A DNA stretch of 64,000 nt from Bos javanicus (taxonomy: Eukaryota; Chordata; Mammalia; Artiodactyla; Bovidae): contig NC_083873.1 in NCBI RefSeq assembly GCF_032452875.1, positions 74,273,987 to 74,337,986 of the forward strand, read 5' to 3'. Positions 1 through 10,952 of the stretch are shown here, piece by piece. Each line of letters opens with the position of its first letter. The first letter of the stretch is position 1. The notes under the pieces were generated by a model, which was given only the letters and a program-made list of their open reading frames with translations, searched no databases and had not been told where the DNA came from. The position numbers and the translations under genes were made by a program.

Positions 1-211
1 GCCTAATTGATAGGCAACTTTTGATTATTTACAATAAAAAAAAGAACAATAAGATTTCAGAGGAGTGGTTGATATAAACAGTGACTTTTAGCAGGTTTTG
101 CATCAAGGTTTATTTGGTTAAACTTATTATAACAAGGTGCAATTTTATTACTCTTGCCATTTATAGTATTAGTGGGTGTTAGTTGCATTAGTGGATGTCA
201 GTGTTACTAAC

Positions 212-485
212 GGAGAAGGCAATGGCAACCCACTCCAGTACTCTTGCCTAGAAAATCCCATGGATGGAGGAGCCTGGTGGGCTGCAGTCCTTCGGGTCGC
301 TAAGAGTCGGACACAACTAAGTGGCTTCACTTTCCCTTTTCACTTTCATGCATTGGAGAAGGAAATGGTAAGCCACTCCAGTACTCATGCCTGGAAAATC
401 CCATGGACAGGGGAGCCTGGTGGGCTGCCGTCTACGGGGTCGCACAGAGTCAGACACGACTAAAGTGACTTAGCAGCAGCAGCAG
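212..485 (+). mobile_element. Bov-A2 SINE, full dimer
   Basis: Two tandem Bov-A units joined by the TTCACTTTCACTTTTCACTTTC-like linker, ending in a CAG repeat, as in ruminant Bov-A2. A 13 bp direct repeat (cagtgttactaac) lies at 199-211 and 486-498; its first three bases could also belong to the CAG tail. No tRNA head is present, so it has no visible pol III promoter. The open frame across it is a by-product of SINE sequence. Confidence 0.93.
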
Positions 486-757
486 CAGTGTTACTAACAT
501 GCTATAATATTTTATCAATATTTAATATGAACCATTACATAATTTATGTAAAATATTAGCCTATTAATGGAGAACAGGGTTTAATATTCACAGTATACTT
601 CAGCACTCACAGCACCTTATGTTAAACTCAATCTGTATTTGTGTATTGCAATTTGGGTGTTTTTCTAGACTGTGAGCTCATTAAACCATGCAAATTGTTA
701 CTTACCTTTTCTCCAAGAATACCAGTGTTTTGGTTTGAGCAAAGTTAGGTATCAATA

Positions 758-915
758 GGGGCTTTCCTCATGGCTCAGAGGTTAAAGTGTCTGCCTCTAA
801 TGTGGGAGACCTGGGTTCGATCCCTGGGTCGGGAAGATCCCCTGAAGAAGGAAATGGCAACACATTCCAGTATTCTTGCCTGGAGAATCCCATGGACGGA
901 GGAGCCTGGTGGGCT
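758..915 (+). mobile_element. Bov-tA SINE, 3' truncated
   Basis: Starts with the tRNA-Glu-derived head. A-box-like GGCTCAGAGGTTAAAG and B-box-like GGTTCGATCCC are both visible. The Bov-A unit follows and stops abruptly at GGTGGGCT, so about 50 bases of the usual 3' end are missing. No clear TSD. Confidence 0.9.
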
Positions 916-2150
916 AAAAGTGTTAGTTGAATGAACAAATGGAGATATCAATGAATAAATATGCTGTGTCATGAAAGAACATTGTTAGAGTGAAGCAGAA
1001 TTGTCTGAGTAAGTCTTTTGAAAGAGATAGAAAATGAAGACATGGTCTCAGCTTAAACTGCAAGCAGTGTAGCTACAGACAAAGACTAGGATGGAGAATC
1101 ATATTTCAAAGAAAGAGAGCTGGGTGAATCAAAAGCGGAAGTAAGATAGGTGAGGCTTATGCAAGAGATGCAAGCAAACGGTTCTAGTATTTATTTTTAA
1201 AATGTTTTTCTGTCTGCTATTTATTAATGCAAAACTAAAAAGGAGAATTAAATATGCTCCTTATTTCAGGGTATACTGTATTTATTTCTCTTTCCCTTAG
1301 TCCCAGCCTGTACTCCATTCCATTTACCTTTATAGGTGCTCACACTCATAGATTTGATATATGCTTAGGTATATACATTTTTTAAAAAGTGATGTTTTTA
1401 GATATTTTAAATTTAAATCATTTTTTCAACAGATCTCATTCTTTTCAGTACTCTTCTCACACATTTGCATTATACAAGATATGTTAATGTTGTAGCATAG
1501 ACCTCTGATTTGTGGCTTCCTGATAGATGCCTTGGAGGTTATTTACATATCTCTAACTCTAGTCAGACATACTTGAAGACCCAAGCAGAAGGGTCTTTGT
1601 GCTTTATAGCTACCCACTCCTATCGTCCTCTGGCTGTGTCCTCCTTCCAGGAGAAAGAACCTAAGGGACCAAGAGGACTTCCTCATCAAGAACATTTCCA
1701 TGTGTTCTCTGCTCACCACCCCCGCAACCCCTGCCCTCCACTTACTTCTAGACAATATTTCAGGTACCTAGGGCCCCAGAATTTTCTGCTCAAATGTCCT
1801 CAAGTCATTTGTTTTACAGGGCTGCACTGGTTTGTCCCCCAAAATCAAACTGCTTCTGGTGCACACAGCTCTAGACTGGATGAGTGGCCAGTGGGTAGTT
1901 ACATGCAAGAATTGTGAATGGGGCTTGTATGTAGAAGCTGGACTGCCCACATGCCTACAGGTGAAATACCTTGAAGTGTTAAAGAGCAGGATGGAAGTGT
2001 AGGAGGAGGAGGAGAATGTGAGAGTGAGATGGAACATGGATAGTAGGAATGTACTGAGGTACCTGTCTCATTAATGAAAGAAATTTGTATGAAAATATAT
2101 ATATATGCATGAGTTTAATAAGTTTGCACAATCACCAAAATTTAAACTCC

Positions 2151-2151
<1 letters not shown>
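916..2151. other. Unassigned non-coding DNA
   Basis: No element recognised. The middle (about 1500-2040) is richer in G+C than its surroundings and has a 135-codon open frame on the plus strand, but its translation has no low-complexity-free domain or family signature I know. It is treated as chance or as an old unrecognised repeat. Confidence 0.5.
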
Positions 2152-2215
<64 letters not shown>

Positions 2216-2216
2216 G
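2152..2216. repeat. (TG)n/(TA)n microsatellite
   Basis: An uninterrupted TG run passes into alternating TA with a few interruptions. It is likely polymorphic in length. Confidence 0.95.
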
Positions 2217-2401
2217 TTTTAAATCTCAGCAAAATCACTAGGTGATATGTATGAAAAAATTAATCTTGTGTTATCATTGAGTTGAAGACATGCTGCTACC
2301 TATCACTAGAGTCAAATTAGGTCAGAATTAGATTATTTACTCTTGTTAGCTGATCATCTATGTATCTATTTATCACATATGTTATCTATTTTACATTTAA
2401 C

Positions 2402-2730
2402 CCTGTATACAAGACAGCAAAAGAGACACTGATGTATAGAACAGTCTTTTGGACTCTGTGGGAGAGGGAGAGGGTGGGATGATTTGGGAGAATGGCATTG
2501 AAACATGTATACTATCATGTATGAAATGAGTTGCCAGTCCAGGTTCGATGCACGATACTGGATGCTTGGGGCTGGTGCACTGGGACGACCCAGAGGGAGG
2601 GTATGGGGAGGGAGGAGGGAGGAGGGTTCAGGATGGGGAACACATGTATACCTGTGGCGGATTCATTTCGATATTTGGCAAAGCCAATACAATATTGTAA
2701 AGTTTAACAATAAAATAAAATTAAAAAAAA
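2402..2730 (+). mobile_element. L1_BT 3' UTR, 5'-truncated insertion
   Basis: Matches the bovine L1 3' UTR: CTGTATACAAGACAGC at the start, the polypurine tract GGGGAGGGAGGAGGGAGGAG around 2605-2626, then ACACATGTATACCTGTGG and an A-rich tail. Only about 330 bases of the 3' end remain and no ORF2 is included. No convincing TSD. Confidence 0.9.
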
Positions 2731-2876
2731 CAAATAATATAAATTTTGTTTAAAAAGCTTTCTTTTAACCATTGCCTTTGACATATTTGTTTGTAATGAT
2801 GAAGTTCTAAATATATTGTTATGTATGACTTCTGCTTTAATCTTGATCTTTTAAAAAACTAATACACCTGATTTTT

Positions 2877-3362
2877 CAGAGCAGTTTTAGAATTACAGAA
2901 AAAATAAAGTACAGAGAATTCTCATATGATCTCTCTCTCTGCCCTCAGTTTATTTTAATATAAATGTCATGCACTGAGGAGGTATATTTGCTATAATTGA
3001 AGAACTGATATTGAGACATTATTAAGTGAAGTCATAGTTTACATTAGAGTTTACTTTTTGCCTTGTGCAGTTCTATGGATTCAGCCAAATGCATAATATC
3101 ATATGTTCACTATTAAAAACTCATAAAGAATAGTTTTATTGGCCTAAAAATCCTCCCTGCTGAACCTATTCATTCCTACTGTCTTCCTGTCTTCTAGGTC
3201 TTGGCAACCTCTGATCCTTGTACTGTCTTCATAGTTTTATCCTTTCTACAACATCATATAATTAAAATTATACAGTATGTTACCCTTTCAGACTAGCTTC
3301 ATTCACCCAGAAATATGCATTTGTTTCTTGCAGGTATTTTTCTGGGTAGGTAGCTCATTTCC
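2877..3362 (-). mobile_element. Old L1M 3' UTR (first segment)
   Basis: Antisense to the widespread mammalian L1M 3' UTR, recognisable from GAGCAGTTTTAGAATTACAG through CCTAAAAATCCTCCCTGCTG to ATATGCATTTG. Strongly diverged. It is interrupted at 3362 by a BovB and resumes at 5087, so it predates the ruminant elements. Confidence 0.8.
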
Positions 3363-5086
3363 AGATGAGCTATTTACAATCCTAAAAGATGTTGCTATTA
3401 AAGTGCTGCATTCAGTATGTCAGCAAATTGGAAAACTCAGCAGTGGCCATTGGACTGGAGAAGATCAGTTTTCATTCCAGTCCCAAAGAAGGGAAATGCA
3501 GAATAATGTTCAAACTGTCATACAATTGCACTCATTTTACATGCTAGTAAGGTAATGCTCAAAATCCTTAAAGCTATAATAGAGCCCATGAAATTGTCCA
3601 GGCCAGAATACTGGAGTGGGTAGCCTTTCTGTTCTCCAGGGGATCTTCCTAAGCCAGAGATTGAACCCGGGTCTCCCGCATTGCTGGCGGATTCTTTATC
3701 AGCTGAGTCACAAGGGAAGCCCAAGAATACTGGAGTGGGTAGTGTATCCCTTCTCCAGCAAACCTTCCTGACCCAGGAATCAAACCAGGGTCTCCTGCAT
3801 TGCAGGCAGATTCTCTACCAACTGAGCTATCTGGGAAACCCAGTAAGATAATGCTCAAAATGCTTCAAGCTAGGCTTTAATAGTATGTAAACCATGAACT
3901 TGTAAATGTACAAACTGGATTTTGAAGAGGAAGAGGAAGCAGAGATCAAACTGAAAACATTCATTCGATGATGGAGAAAGCAAGGGAGTTTCAGGAAAAA
4001 ATCTACCTCTGCTTCATTGACTATGTTAAAACCTTTGACTGTACGGATCACAAGAAACTGTGGAAAATTCTTAAAAAGATGGGAGGACCAGACCACCTTG
4101 CTTGTCACATGAGAAACCTGTATGAGGGTTAAGAAGCAACAGTTAGAATCACACATGAAACAACAGACCAGTACAAAATTGGTAAAGGAATACAAGCCTA
4201 TATGTTGTCACCCTTCTTATTTAACTTCTGTGTAGGACCCATTGTGTGAAATGCAGGGCTGGATGAATCACAAGCTGGAGTCAAGATTACCAGGAGAAAT
4301 ATCAACAGGCTCAGATATACAGATGATATCAGTCTAACGGTAGAAAGTGAAGAGGAACTAGTCTCCTGATGAAGGTGAAAGAAGAGAGTGACAAAGCTGG
4401 CTTGAAACTCAGCATTAATAAAATGAAGATCATGAATCTGGTCCCATCTCCTCATGCCAAATAGAAGGGGAAAAAGTGGAGAGTGACAAATTTTCTTTTC
4501 TTCGACTTCAATATGGCCATGGACAGTGACTCCAGGCATGAAATTTAAAAGATGCTTGCTCCATAGAAGGAAAGCTATGACAAACCTCAACAGCATATTA
4601 AAAAAATTGAGAATAACTTGGCTGATAAAAGTTCATAGAGTCAAAACTATGTTTTTTTCAGTAAACATGTACAGTTGTGAGAGTTGGACCATAAAGAGGT
4701 CTGAGCACCAAAGAACTAGTGCTTTCAAATTGTGGTGCTGGAGAAAACTCTTGAGAGTCTCCTGGACTACAATAAGATCAAACCAGTCAGTTCTAAAGGG
4801 AATCAACCCTAAATATTCATTGCAAAGGATGATGCTAAAACTGAAGTTCCAATCATTTGTCCACCTGATACTGAGAGCTGACTCACTGGAAAAGACTCTA
4901 ATGATGGGAAAGATTGAGGATGGGAGGAGAAGTGGGTGACAGAGGATGAGATGGTTGGATAGCATCACTGACTCAATGAACATGAGTTTAAGCAAACTCT
5001 GGGAGACACTGGAGGACAGGGAAGCCTGGTCTGTTGCAGTTCATGGAGTCACAAATAGTCAAACATGACAGCAATTGAACAACAAC
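3363..5086 (+). mobile_element. BovB (RTE) LINE, 5'-truncated, older subfamily
   Basis: Encodes a decayed BovB reverse transcriptase from the finger region to the C-terminus. Many stops and frameshifts are present, and the catalytic YADD is degraded (RYTDD near 4313). The 3' tail ends in GAACAACAACA rather than the GAACTGAACTGA tail of younger copies. Flanks AGCTCATTTCC (3352-3362) and AGCCTATTTCC (5087-5097) look like a decayed 11 bp TSD. The old L1M reads through on both sides. A Bov-tA dimer is inserted at 3566-3841. Confidence 0.9.
3566..3841 (-). mobile_element. Dimeric Bov-tA SINE inside BovB
   Basis: Two Bov-tA heads in tandem on the minus strand (about 3577-3723 and 3724-3841). The host BovB sequence is duplicated around it: 3546-3565 and 3842-3861 agree at 19 of 20 bases, and the similarity continues a further 10 bases with two more mismatches. 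The 3' end is truncated. Confidence 0.9.
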
Positions 5087-5219
5087 AGCCTATTTCCTTT
5101 TATCACTGAGCAATACCCCATTTTAAGGATACAATACAAGTTTTTAATCATTCATCTATTGAAGAATGTCATGACTACTTTGAAATATTGGCAATTATAA
5201 ATACATTACATTACATTTA
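5087..5219 (-). mobile_element. Old L1M (second segment)
   Basis: Continuation of the L1M interrupted by BovB: TTTTATCACTGAGCAATACC to GGCAATTATAAATA matches antisense L1 ORF2 3' end. Interrupted again at about 5215 by a Bov-tA and an unassigned block. Confidence 0.7.
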
Positions 5220-5404
5220 AAGTCACTGACTCGTATCTGACTCTTTACAACCCCATGGGCTATACAGTCCATAGAATTCTCCAGGCCAGAATACTGGAGT
5301 GGGTAGCCTTTCCCTTCTCCAGGGGATCTTCCCAACCCAGGAATTGAACCAGAGTCTCCTGCATTGCAGGGGGATTCTTTACCAACTGAGCTATCAGGGA
5401 AGCC
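5220..5404 (-). mobile_element. Bov-tA SINE
   Basis: Minus-strand Bov-tA with the tRNA head at the right end (reverse complement of GGCTTCCCTGATAGCTCAG) and the Bov-A part to the left. Confidence 0.9.
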
Positions 5405-5748
5405 AAAAATCTGACTCTTCTAGTTGTTTCCTCCTGCCGCTTAAGAGAGAGATAAAAAATGTCTGACACTTGCAGCCTATTTTCTCCATTTGGAGACTTC
5501 TAGCCTTCCTACCTGTTACCCTCTCATTCCCCCCACCCCCCTTCTTTTAAGAGAATTATGTTTCCTAGGGAAAGGGACATTGTCCTTAAATTGGTGAGGC
5601 AACATATTCTCCTAAGCCTCATATTAAGAGTCTCTGATCCAAGGTCCCCAAGTAGTAGTTGGAGGAAGTTGCCACAGTGGCAGGAGTCTGAGCAACCATT
5701 TGTAACTTAAAAGCCTTCATGTGGCTAAAAACAAATCCCATCACACAG
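5405..5748. other. Unassigned block inside the L1M
   Basis: Lies between L1M segments but does not match L1. It is pyrimidine-rich near 5480-5550 (a C run around 5530-5542). It could be an old LTR fragment or another insertion. TTTAAAGTCAC (5216-5226) and TTTAAAGTTAC (5749-5759) flank the combined Bov-tA plus block. Confidence 0.4.
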
Positions 5749-5888
5749 TTTAAAGTTACTATAAACATTCATGTTCAGGTTTTTGTGTAGACGTAAATTT
5801 TCAGCTTATTTGGCTAAATATTTAGGGTTACAATTGTTGGATTGTATAGTAAGATCATGTTTAGCTTTGCAAGAAAACACCTGTAGTT
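5749..5888 (-). mobile_element. Old L1M (third segment)
   Basis: TTTTTGTGTAGACGTAAATTTTC and following sequence match antisense L1 ORF2 3' coding region, collinear with the segments at 2877 and 5087. Broken at 5888 by Bov-tA. Confidence 0.75.
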
Positions 5889-6097
5889 GTGAAAGTCTCA
5901 GTCACTCAGTCGTGTCTGATTCTTTGCAACTCCATGGACTGTAGACGCCAGGCTCCTCTGTCCATGGGATTCTCCTGGCAAGAATATTAGAGTGTGTTGT
6001 CATTCCCTTCTCCAGAGGATCTTCCCACCCAGGGATTGAACCTGGGTCTCCTGGATTGCAGGCAGATTCTTTACTGTCTGAACCACAGGAAAGCCCA
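5889..6097 (-). mobile_element. Bov-tA SINE
   Basis: Near-complete minus-strand Bov-tA: TCAGTCACTCAGTCGTGTC at left, and the reverse complement of the tRNA-like head ending at GGAAAGCCC on the right. It splits the old L1M. Confidence 0.92.
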
Positions 6098-6690
6098 CAA
6101 GGTGGCTGTGCCATTCTATATATCCACAAGCAATGAATGAGAACTCTTGTTGCTCCACATCATCATCTGCATTTGTTTCTTTCGGTGTTTTGAATTTTAG
6201 CCATTCTTTTAGATAGGTAGTAGAATATCATGGTGGTTTTAATTTGCAATTTGCCAATAACATATGACGTTGAGCATCATTTCGTATGCTGATTTGCCAT
6301 CTGTATGTCTTCTTTTCTGAGAGAGTTATTCTGATCTTTTGTTCATTTTTCAATTGTGCTGTTGCTGTTGAATTTTGAGAATTGTGTATTTTTAATTCAA
6401 ATCTTTTTTCAGATATGTGTCTTGCACATATTTTTTTCCAGTCTGTGGTTCGTCTTTTTAGTTTTTTCACAATGTCTTTCACAGAGTAGATTTTTAAATT
6501 TTTATAAGGTCCAATTATTTTTTTAATGGATTGTGCTTTTTGTAGTGTATCTGGTTGCATCGCCAGAGTCAAGGTTATTTAGATTTTTTTCTTGTCTCAT
6601 CTTCCAGATGATTTAGAATTTTGTGTTTCACATTTAGGTATATGACTTTATTTTTGTGGGATTTTGGTTGTTAATTTCTAAATATGAGAA
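6098..6690 (-). mobile_element. Old L1M ORF2 C-terminal remnant (fourth segment)
   Basis: Antisense L1 ORF2. The minus-strand translation of 6228-6572 keeps the order of the ORF2p C-terminal region (matches to the stretch before and through the conserved 'IQMANKHMK' area) but that motif itself is degraded. It has several compensating small indels relative to L1 and no function. Downstream, to about 6760, similarity fades into AT-rich DNA. Confidence 0.75.
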
Positions 6691-6946
6691 CATTTTAATC
6701 TCTCTTTTTACCATTGACTTCTAATTTCAGTGAATAATGGTAAAAAAAAAAACAGTCTATTTGATGTTTCAGCATGCATTTGTTCTTAAAATTAATTTTT
6801 ATACTGTATTTCTTGATTTTCAATGTACCCTCTCTCCATATAAATATATTCACATATAACACATATACATATACACATGTATAAGCACATATAGCAATAC
6901 TATAATAGTTTATATTTATACTATTACATATATTATATATAATAAT

Positions 6947-7160
6947 GTGACCTCCTAGGTGGTTCAGTGGTAAAGAATCTGCCTTCCAAGCAGGAGACAT
7001 GGGTTAAATTCCTGGGTTGGAAAGATCCCCTGGAGAAGGAAATGGCAACCCACTCCAGCATTCTTGCCTGGGAAATCTCATGTTCAGAGGAGCCTGGTGG
7101 GTGGGCTACAGTCCATGGGGTCACAAATCAGACAGGAGTTAGTGATTACATCACCACCAC
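6947..7160 (+). mobile_element. Bov-tA SINE
   Basis: tRNA-like head at 6950-7010 with a mutated B box (GGTTAAATTCC), the Bov-A unit, and a CACCACCACC-like tail. A GGTG duplication is present in the GGTGGGTGGGCT segment. Confidence 0.9.
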
Positions 7161-7495
7161 CATACAAATAGTATTATAATATACTATTGGGGGTTTATTC
7201 ATTAAATCATTGAAATCTTCTATACATATTGTTTTTCTCTCTGGTCAGATATCATAACTTCTGAAAATATTGTTGTAAATCTACACAAGGGGAAAATAAC
7301 ATGAGATTCAAGTGGTGGAGGTAGGTTGAGGGGAGCACACTCAGAGCCAGCCCTCTCTGTGAAACTACAATCTTACAATCAAACCAAAGGGAGTCAGATA
7401 ATTCCAAACTTAAAAAGCCAGACGTGCTCCTTGCAAACTCAGGATTGGGGCAAGATTATAAACTAAGACCTACATATTGTAGTTCCAAATTTTTA
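7161..7495. other. Unassigned non-coding DNA
   Basis: No repeat family or coding potential recognised. Confidence 0.5.
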
Positions 7496-7503
7496 AAGCT
7501 TAT

Positions 7504-7714
7504 GCATTCTGTCACTCAGTTGTGTCTGATTCTTTGCAACCCTATGGACTGTAGCCCACCAGACTTCACTGTCCATGGGATTTCCTAGGCAAGAATGCTG
7601 GATTGGGTTGCCATTACCTTCTCCAGAGGATCTTCCCAACCCAGGGATTGAATCCGAATTTCTTATGTCTGCTTCATTGGCAGGAGGGTTCTTCACTGCT
7701 AATGCCACCTGGGG
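7504..7714 (-). mobile_element. Bov-tA SINE with TSD
   Basis: Minus-strand Bov-tA. AAGCTTAT is repeated at 7496-7503 and 7715-7722 and is consistent with an 8 bp TSD. Confidence 0.9.
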
Positions 7715-7783
7715 AAGCTTATAAATCAAGATAATAAACATTTAAATCAATGTATTCTATGCATTTACGATTTCAAAATGCTT

Positions 7784-8060
7784 AATGCTGCTGCTGCTAC
7801 TGCTAAGTCGCTTCAGTCGTGTCCGACTTTGTGCGACCCCACAGATGGCAGCCCACCAGGCTCTGCCGTCCCTGGGATCCTCCAGGCAAGAACACTGGAG
7901 TGGGTTGCCATTTCCTTCTCCAATGCATGAAAGTGAAAGTGAAGTCGCTCAGTAAGTGTCCGACTCTTAGTGACCCCATGGACTACAGCCTACTAGGCTC
8001 CTCCATCCATGGGATTTTCCAGGCAAGAGTACTGGAGTGGGTTGCCATTGCCCTCTCCCA
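7784..8060 (-). mobile_element. Bov-A2 SINE with TSD
   Basis: Complete dimer on the minus strand, starting with the GCTGCTGCTGCT repeat. CAAAATGCTT (7774-7783) and CAAAATACTT (8061-8070) form a 9/10 TSD. Confidence 0.93.
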
Positions 8061-8070
8061 CAAAATACTT

Positions 8071-9654
8071 CATAGAACCTTAAAGGCCAAATTTAAATGT
8101 TCAGTTAAAGATTTTAAGTGACAGTCTAGAGTATTCTTAATAAAATATTTTCTTTCCTATAGCTTTATGTACTTATAAATGTATTTGTGGATATTACTTT
8201 ACTTTAATCTGAATTATGGTAATACTATTATATCTTTTTTGTGTGAAAAACTAAAAGTCTCTAAGATTGATGCTGTAAATATTGGCCTCTGTTATTTGTA
8301 CACTCACTGAAAAGCTACAAATGTTATCATGTATCCTCCTGAGCCCTATACTTCATATGCATTGTTCTTGAGCTCTAGTGAATGGATATTTAATGTTAAT
8401 GTTGAATGACGATGATAATTCTGGCTGTGACAAATTAGCTTGATCAAATACATCAATCTATAAGACAGCTGGATTTTTGTTGTTGGGGGATCTGATTCAA
8501 ATATGCAAACTTTTCTTTGCTGTCAACAGTTATATTAACAATGCAAATTAACGGGAATGTCTCCCTTCTGACATTTTTCTTCTAGGTCACATAATCACCA
8601 TAATCAGACCAAACAGTGATAATGACAGTGCTTGGCCTTTGCGTTAGCCTTTTAGCTAAAAGCCCTTAGGAGATATTGATTAATTAATCCTTTTCCATCT
8701 TTCTTGTTTGACAGCATTAGCCATATCAAAAAGTGGCCTTGGTAGGAAGCATTATATAAGGTACCTGAATAAAAAAGAAATTAAGATAATTTTTCTTAAT
8801 TTTCTCTTTGTTCAGAATGTGCCTTTCCACCTTTCTTTCTCATGACTGTAGTGCAGAGTGTAAGGTTATGCAAAAAAAGAGCACTCAATGCCACCAAAAA
8901 TCAATTAGATGTGAGACCATTCAGGAGGAGATTCGTTATGATAGTTGAGATACTGCTGGCCAGGATCAGTCCTGGAACAGTTTAAAACATGTCCATCTGT
9001 TTACTACTTGTCTGGTTTCCTGAGAGGTCTCATCAACACAGAGGGTACTCCAGGCAAGAGAGTACTTCAGGTAAGTGCCTGCTGCTTAGGATTTTGACTG
9101 CAAATTCCTATGCCATTTTCTCATTTGAAGATGATATTGAACCAATTGAGGGCTATTAGGATTTGTTTTGTCTCTCAGAATCACATCATCATCATTAGCT
9201 AGAATCACGATAAAGTAGCCTCTCTGAATCATGTCTCTTTATCCTCTATTTCTTTGCTTATTGGTTGGTTTGATATGTTTTGTATGTTTGCTCTAACGGT
9301 ATTTTCAAATGTTGAAGGTTATTATCACTCAAACATAAGAAGTCCTCAGTTCCTCTTTTTATAATAGCTTATGCGGAGGTCTGGTAGAAAAAAAACTTTA
9401 TTGAAAGAAAGTTAATAGTAACAAAGAAACTCCAAAAAAATGAAAGAGGGAGTGTAATGTGAAAAATAATTTTTAATATATTTATCTATTTCTAGTACAA
9501 AAATACAAGCCCCTGAAATATGGATTATCATAAAAATACAGAAACCTCACAGCAATAGTATAATAACAAAGAAAAAGATCAAAATCCAGTCTAATGTCAG
9601 AAGCTAAAAAGCTAAAAAGAATTTAGCTAATAATATAAGATAGATAAATTGGAT
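8071..9654. other. Repeat-poor non-coding block
   Basis: About 1.6 kb with no recognisable transposon, unusual for this window. Part of it (about 8400-9250) carries homeodomain-like AT motifs such as TTGATTAATTAATCC. A consensus 5' splice site CAG/GTAAGT occurs at 9068-9076, with a pyrimidine-AG at 8822-8851 upstream. The 219-base interval between them is closed in all three plus-strand frames, so it is not a coding exon. I see no gene here. Confidence 0.5.
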
Positions 9655-9870
9655 TTAAACATCCTTTCTATCTAGAACATGGTATATATTATTATAATTT
9701 CCATTATATATAAATAATGTATATATAAATGCCAATATATATAATTCTATATATTATATAGAATTATCATGTATTATATACCATCTCATATTACATAGTG
9801 TATTGTTATATATATTATAATTATTGTATATAATTATAAATGATAATCTATATGACATCTATGGCTGAAC
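9655..9870. repeat. AT-rich low-complexity tract
   Basis: Imperfect TATATAAT repeats with self-complementary stretches. Confidence 0.85.
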
Positions 9871-9882
9871 AATGTACAACAT

Positions 9883-10217
9883 ATGACTTCCCTGGTCCAG
9901 TGGTTAAGAATTCACCTGCCAATGCAGGAGACATGGATACCACCCCTGATCCAGGAAGATTCTACATGTTGTGGGGCAACTAAGCTCATATGCCACAACC
10001 ACTGAGCCTCTGCCCTAGAGTCCATGCCCCCTAGATCCCATGTGCGGCACCTGCTGAGCCCGCATGTTGCACGTGCTGAAGCTGCTGAGCAGCTGGAGCC
10101 CAAGCTCTACAACAAGAGAAGCCACCACAAAAAGCAGCCCACACACAGAAATGAAAAGCAGGGCCCGCTCACCACAATTAGTAAAAGCACAGCATGGCCG
10201 AAAATTGATAAATAAAT
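9883..10217 (+). mobile_element. CHR-type tRNA-Glu SINE with perfect TSD
   Basis: Head GACTTCCCTGGTCCAGTGG, middle with ACAACAAGAGAAGCCACC and a GATAAATAAATA tail match the CHR-type SINEs shared by ruminants, hippos and whales. ATGTACAACAT is repeated exactly at 9872-9882 and 10218-10228. Short open frames on both strands here are SINE shadows. Confidence 0.85.
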
Positions 10218-10228
10218 ATGTACAACAT

Positions 10229-10867
10229 GAAAATCTAAATAGATATTGATTTCTACATACTAGATACTGCTCAGTAAGACTGGAAGAGTATAATGCCTAA
10301 AGTGCATATTTAGCTTATTTTTGTCCCTCTGGGTAGATTAAATTGCCGATGATTATTAAAAAGATATAGGAGGAAATGATGATACTGACATAAATTGCTA
10401 TAAGAAGAACGAAATACCTTTCTATAAAGCCCTGCAACAAGAGGTAGAGATAAAAAGAGGAGATGTTGATGTCAGGGATTCAGGAATTTCACTTATATTA
10501 CCATAAATTACAATGTTTCTTACGGTTAATGGTAGCAGAAAGAAATCATGACTGAAAAGAAGGTAAAAATCTTGCTAGAAATGTGATTTGGACTGAGAAT
10601 TCAATATATACATGTACTTTAGCCAAAATAAACAAACATTAAAAATACATAATCTGTTGACTGGCTGTGTTAATTTACTGAATTACAGGCTCCACAAATG
10701 TATCCCGATTATAACATAAGGAATCATAAATACACATCAACAGAATCTACGGATGACACAAGTGAGTGAACTTGCCACATGCATATTACCACCCCCCCAC
10801 ACACACATATACACACATGCACACTCATACAATAGACTTAAACATTCAGAGTGAAAATAACCTTTTT
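10229..10867. other. Unassigned non-coding DNA ending in a CA-rich tract
   Basis: No element recognised up to 10786. 10787-10830 is a C run followed by imperfect (CA)n. Confidence 0.5.
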
Positions 10868-10952
10868 GTGTGTGTGTGTTTATTTTTTTTTATTTTTTAA
10901 CTTTACAATATTGTATTGGTTTTACCATATATCAAAATGAATCCGTCACAGG
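10868..10952 (-). mobile_element. Very short L1_BT 3' end with perfect TSD
   Basis: Only about 85 bases: T-rich tail, then the reverse complement of the L1_BT 3' end (TTTACAATATTGTATTGG to CGTCACAGG). TAACCTTTTT is repeated at 10858-10867 and 10953-10962. It sits exactly at the 3' border of an older L1. Confidence 0.85.

Noticed and set aside
758..840. tRNA-Glu gene
   Set aside because: The tRNA-like heads are SINE-derived, lack the acceptor stem and continue into Bov-A units.
1510..1917. 135-codon plus-strand open frame in a locally GC-richer stretch
   Set aside because: No recognisable domain, no splice or promoter context, and an overlapping antisense frame of similar quality. Best read as chance.
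8852..9070. Possible internal exon (pyrimidine-AG upstream, CAG/GTAAGT downstream)
   Set aside because: All three plus-strand frames contain stops, so it is not coding. Splice-like signals alone are common.
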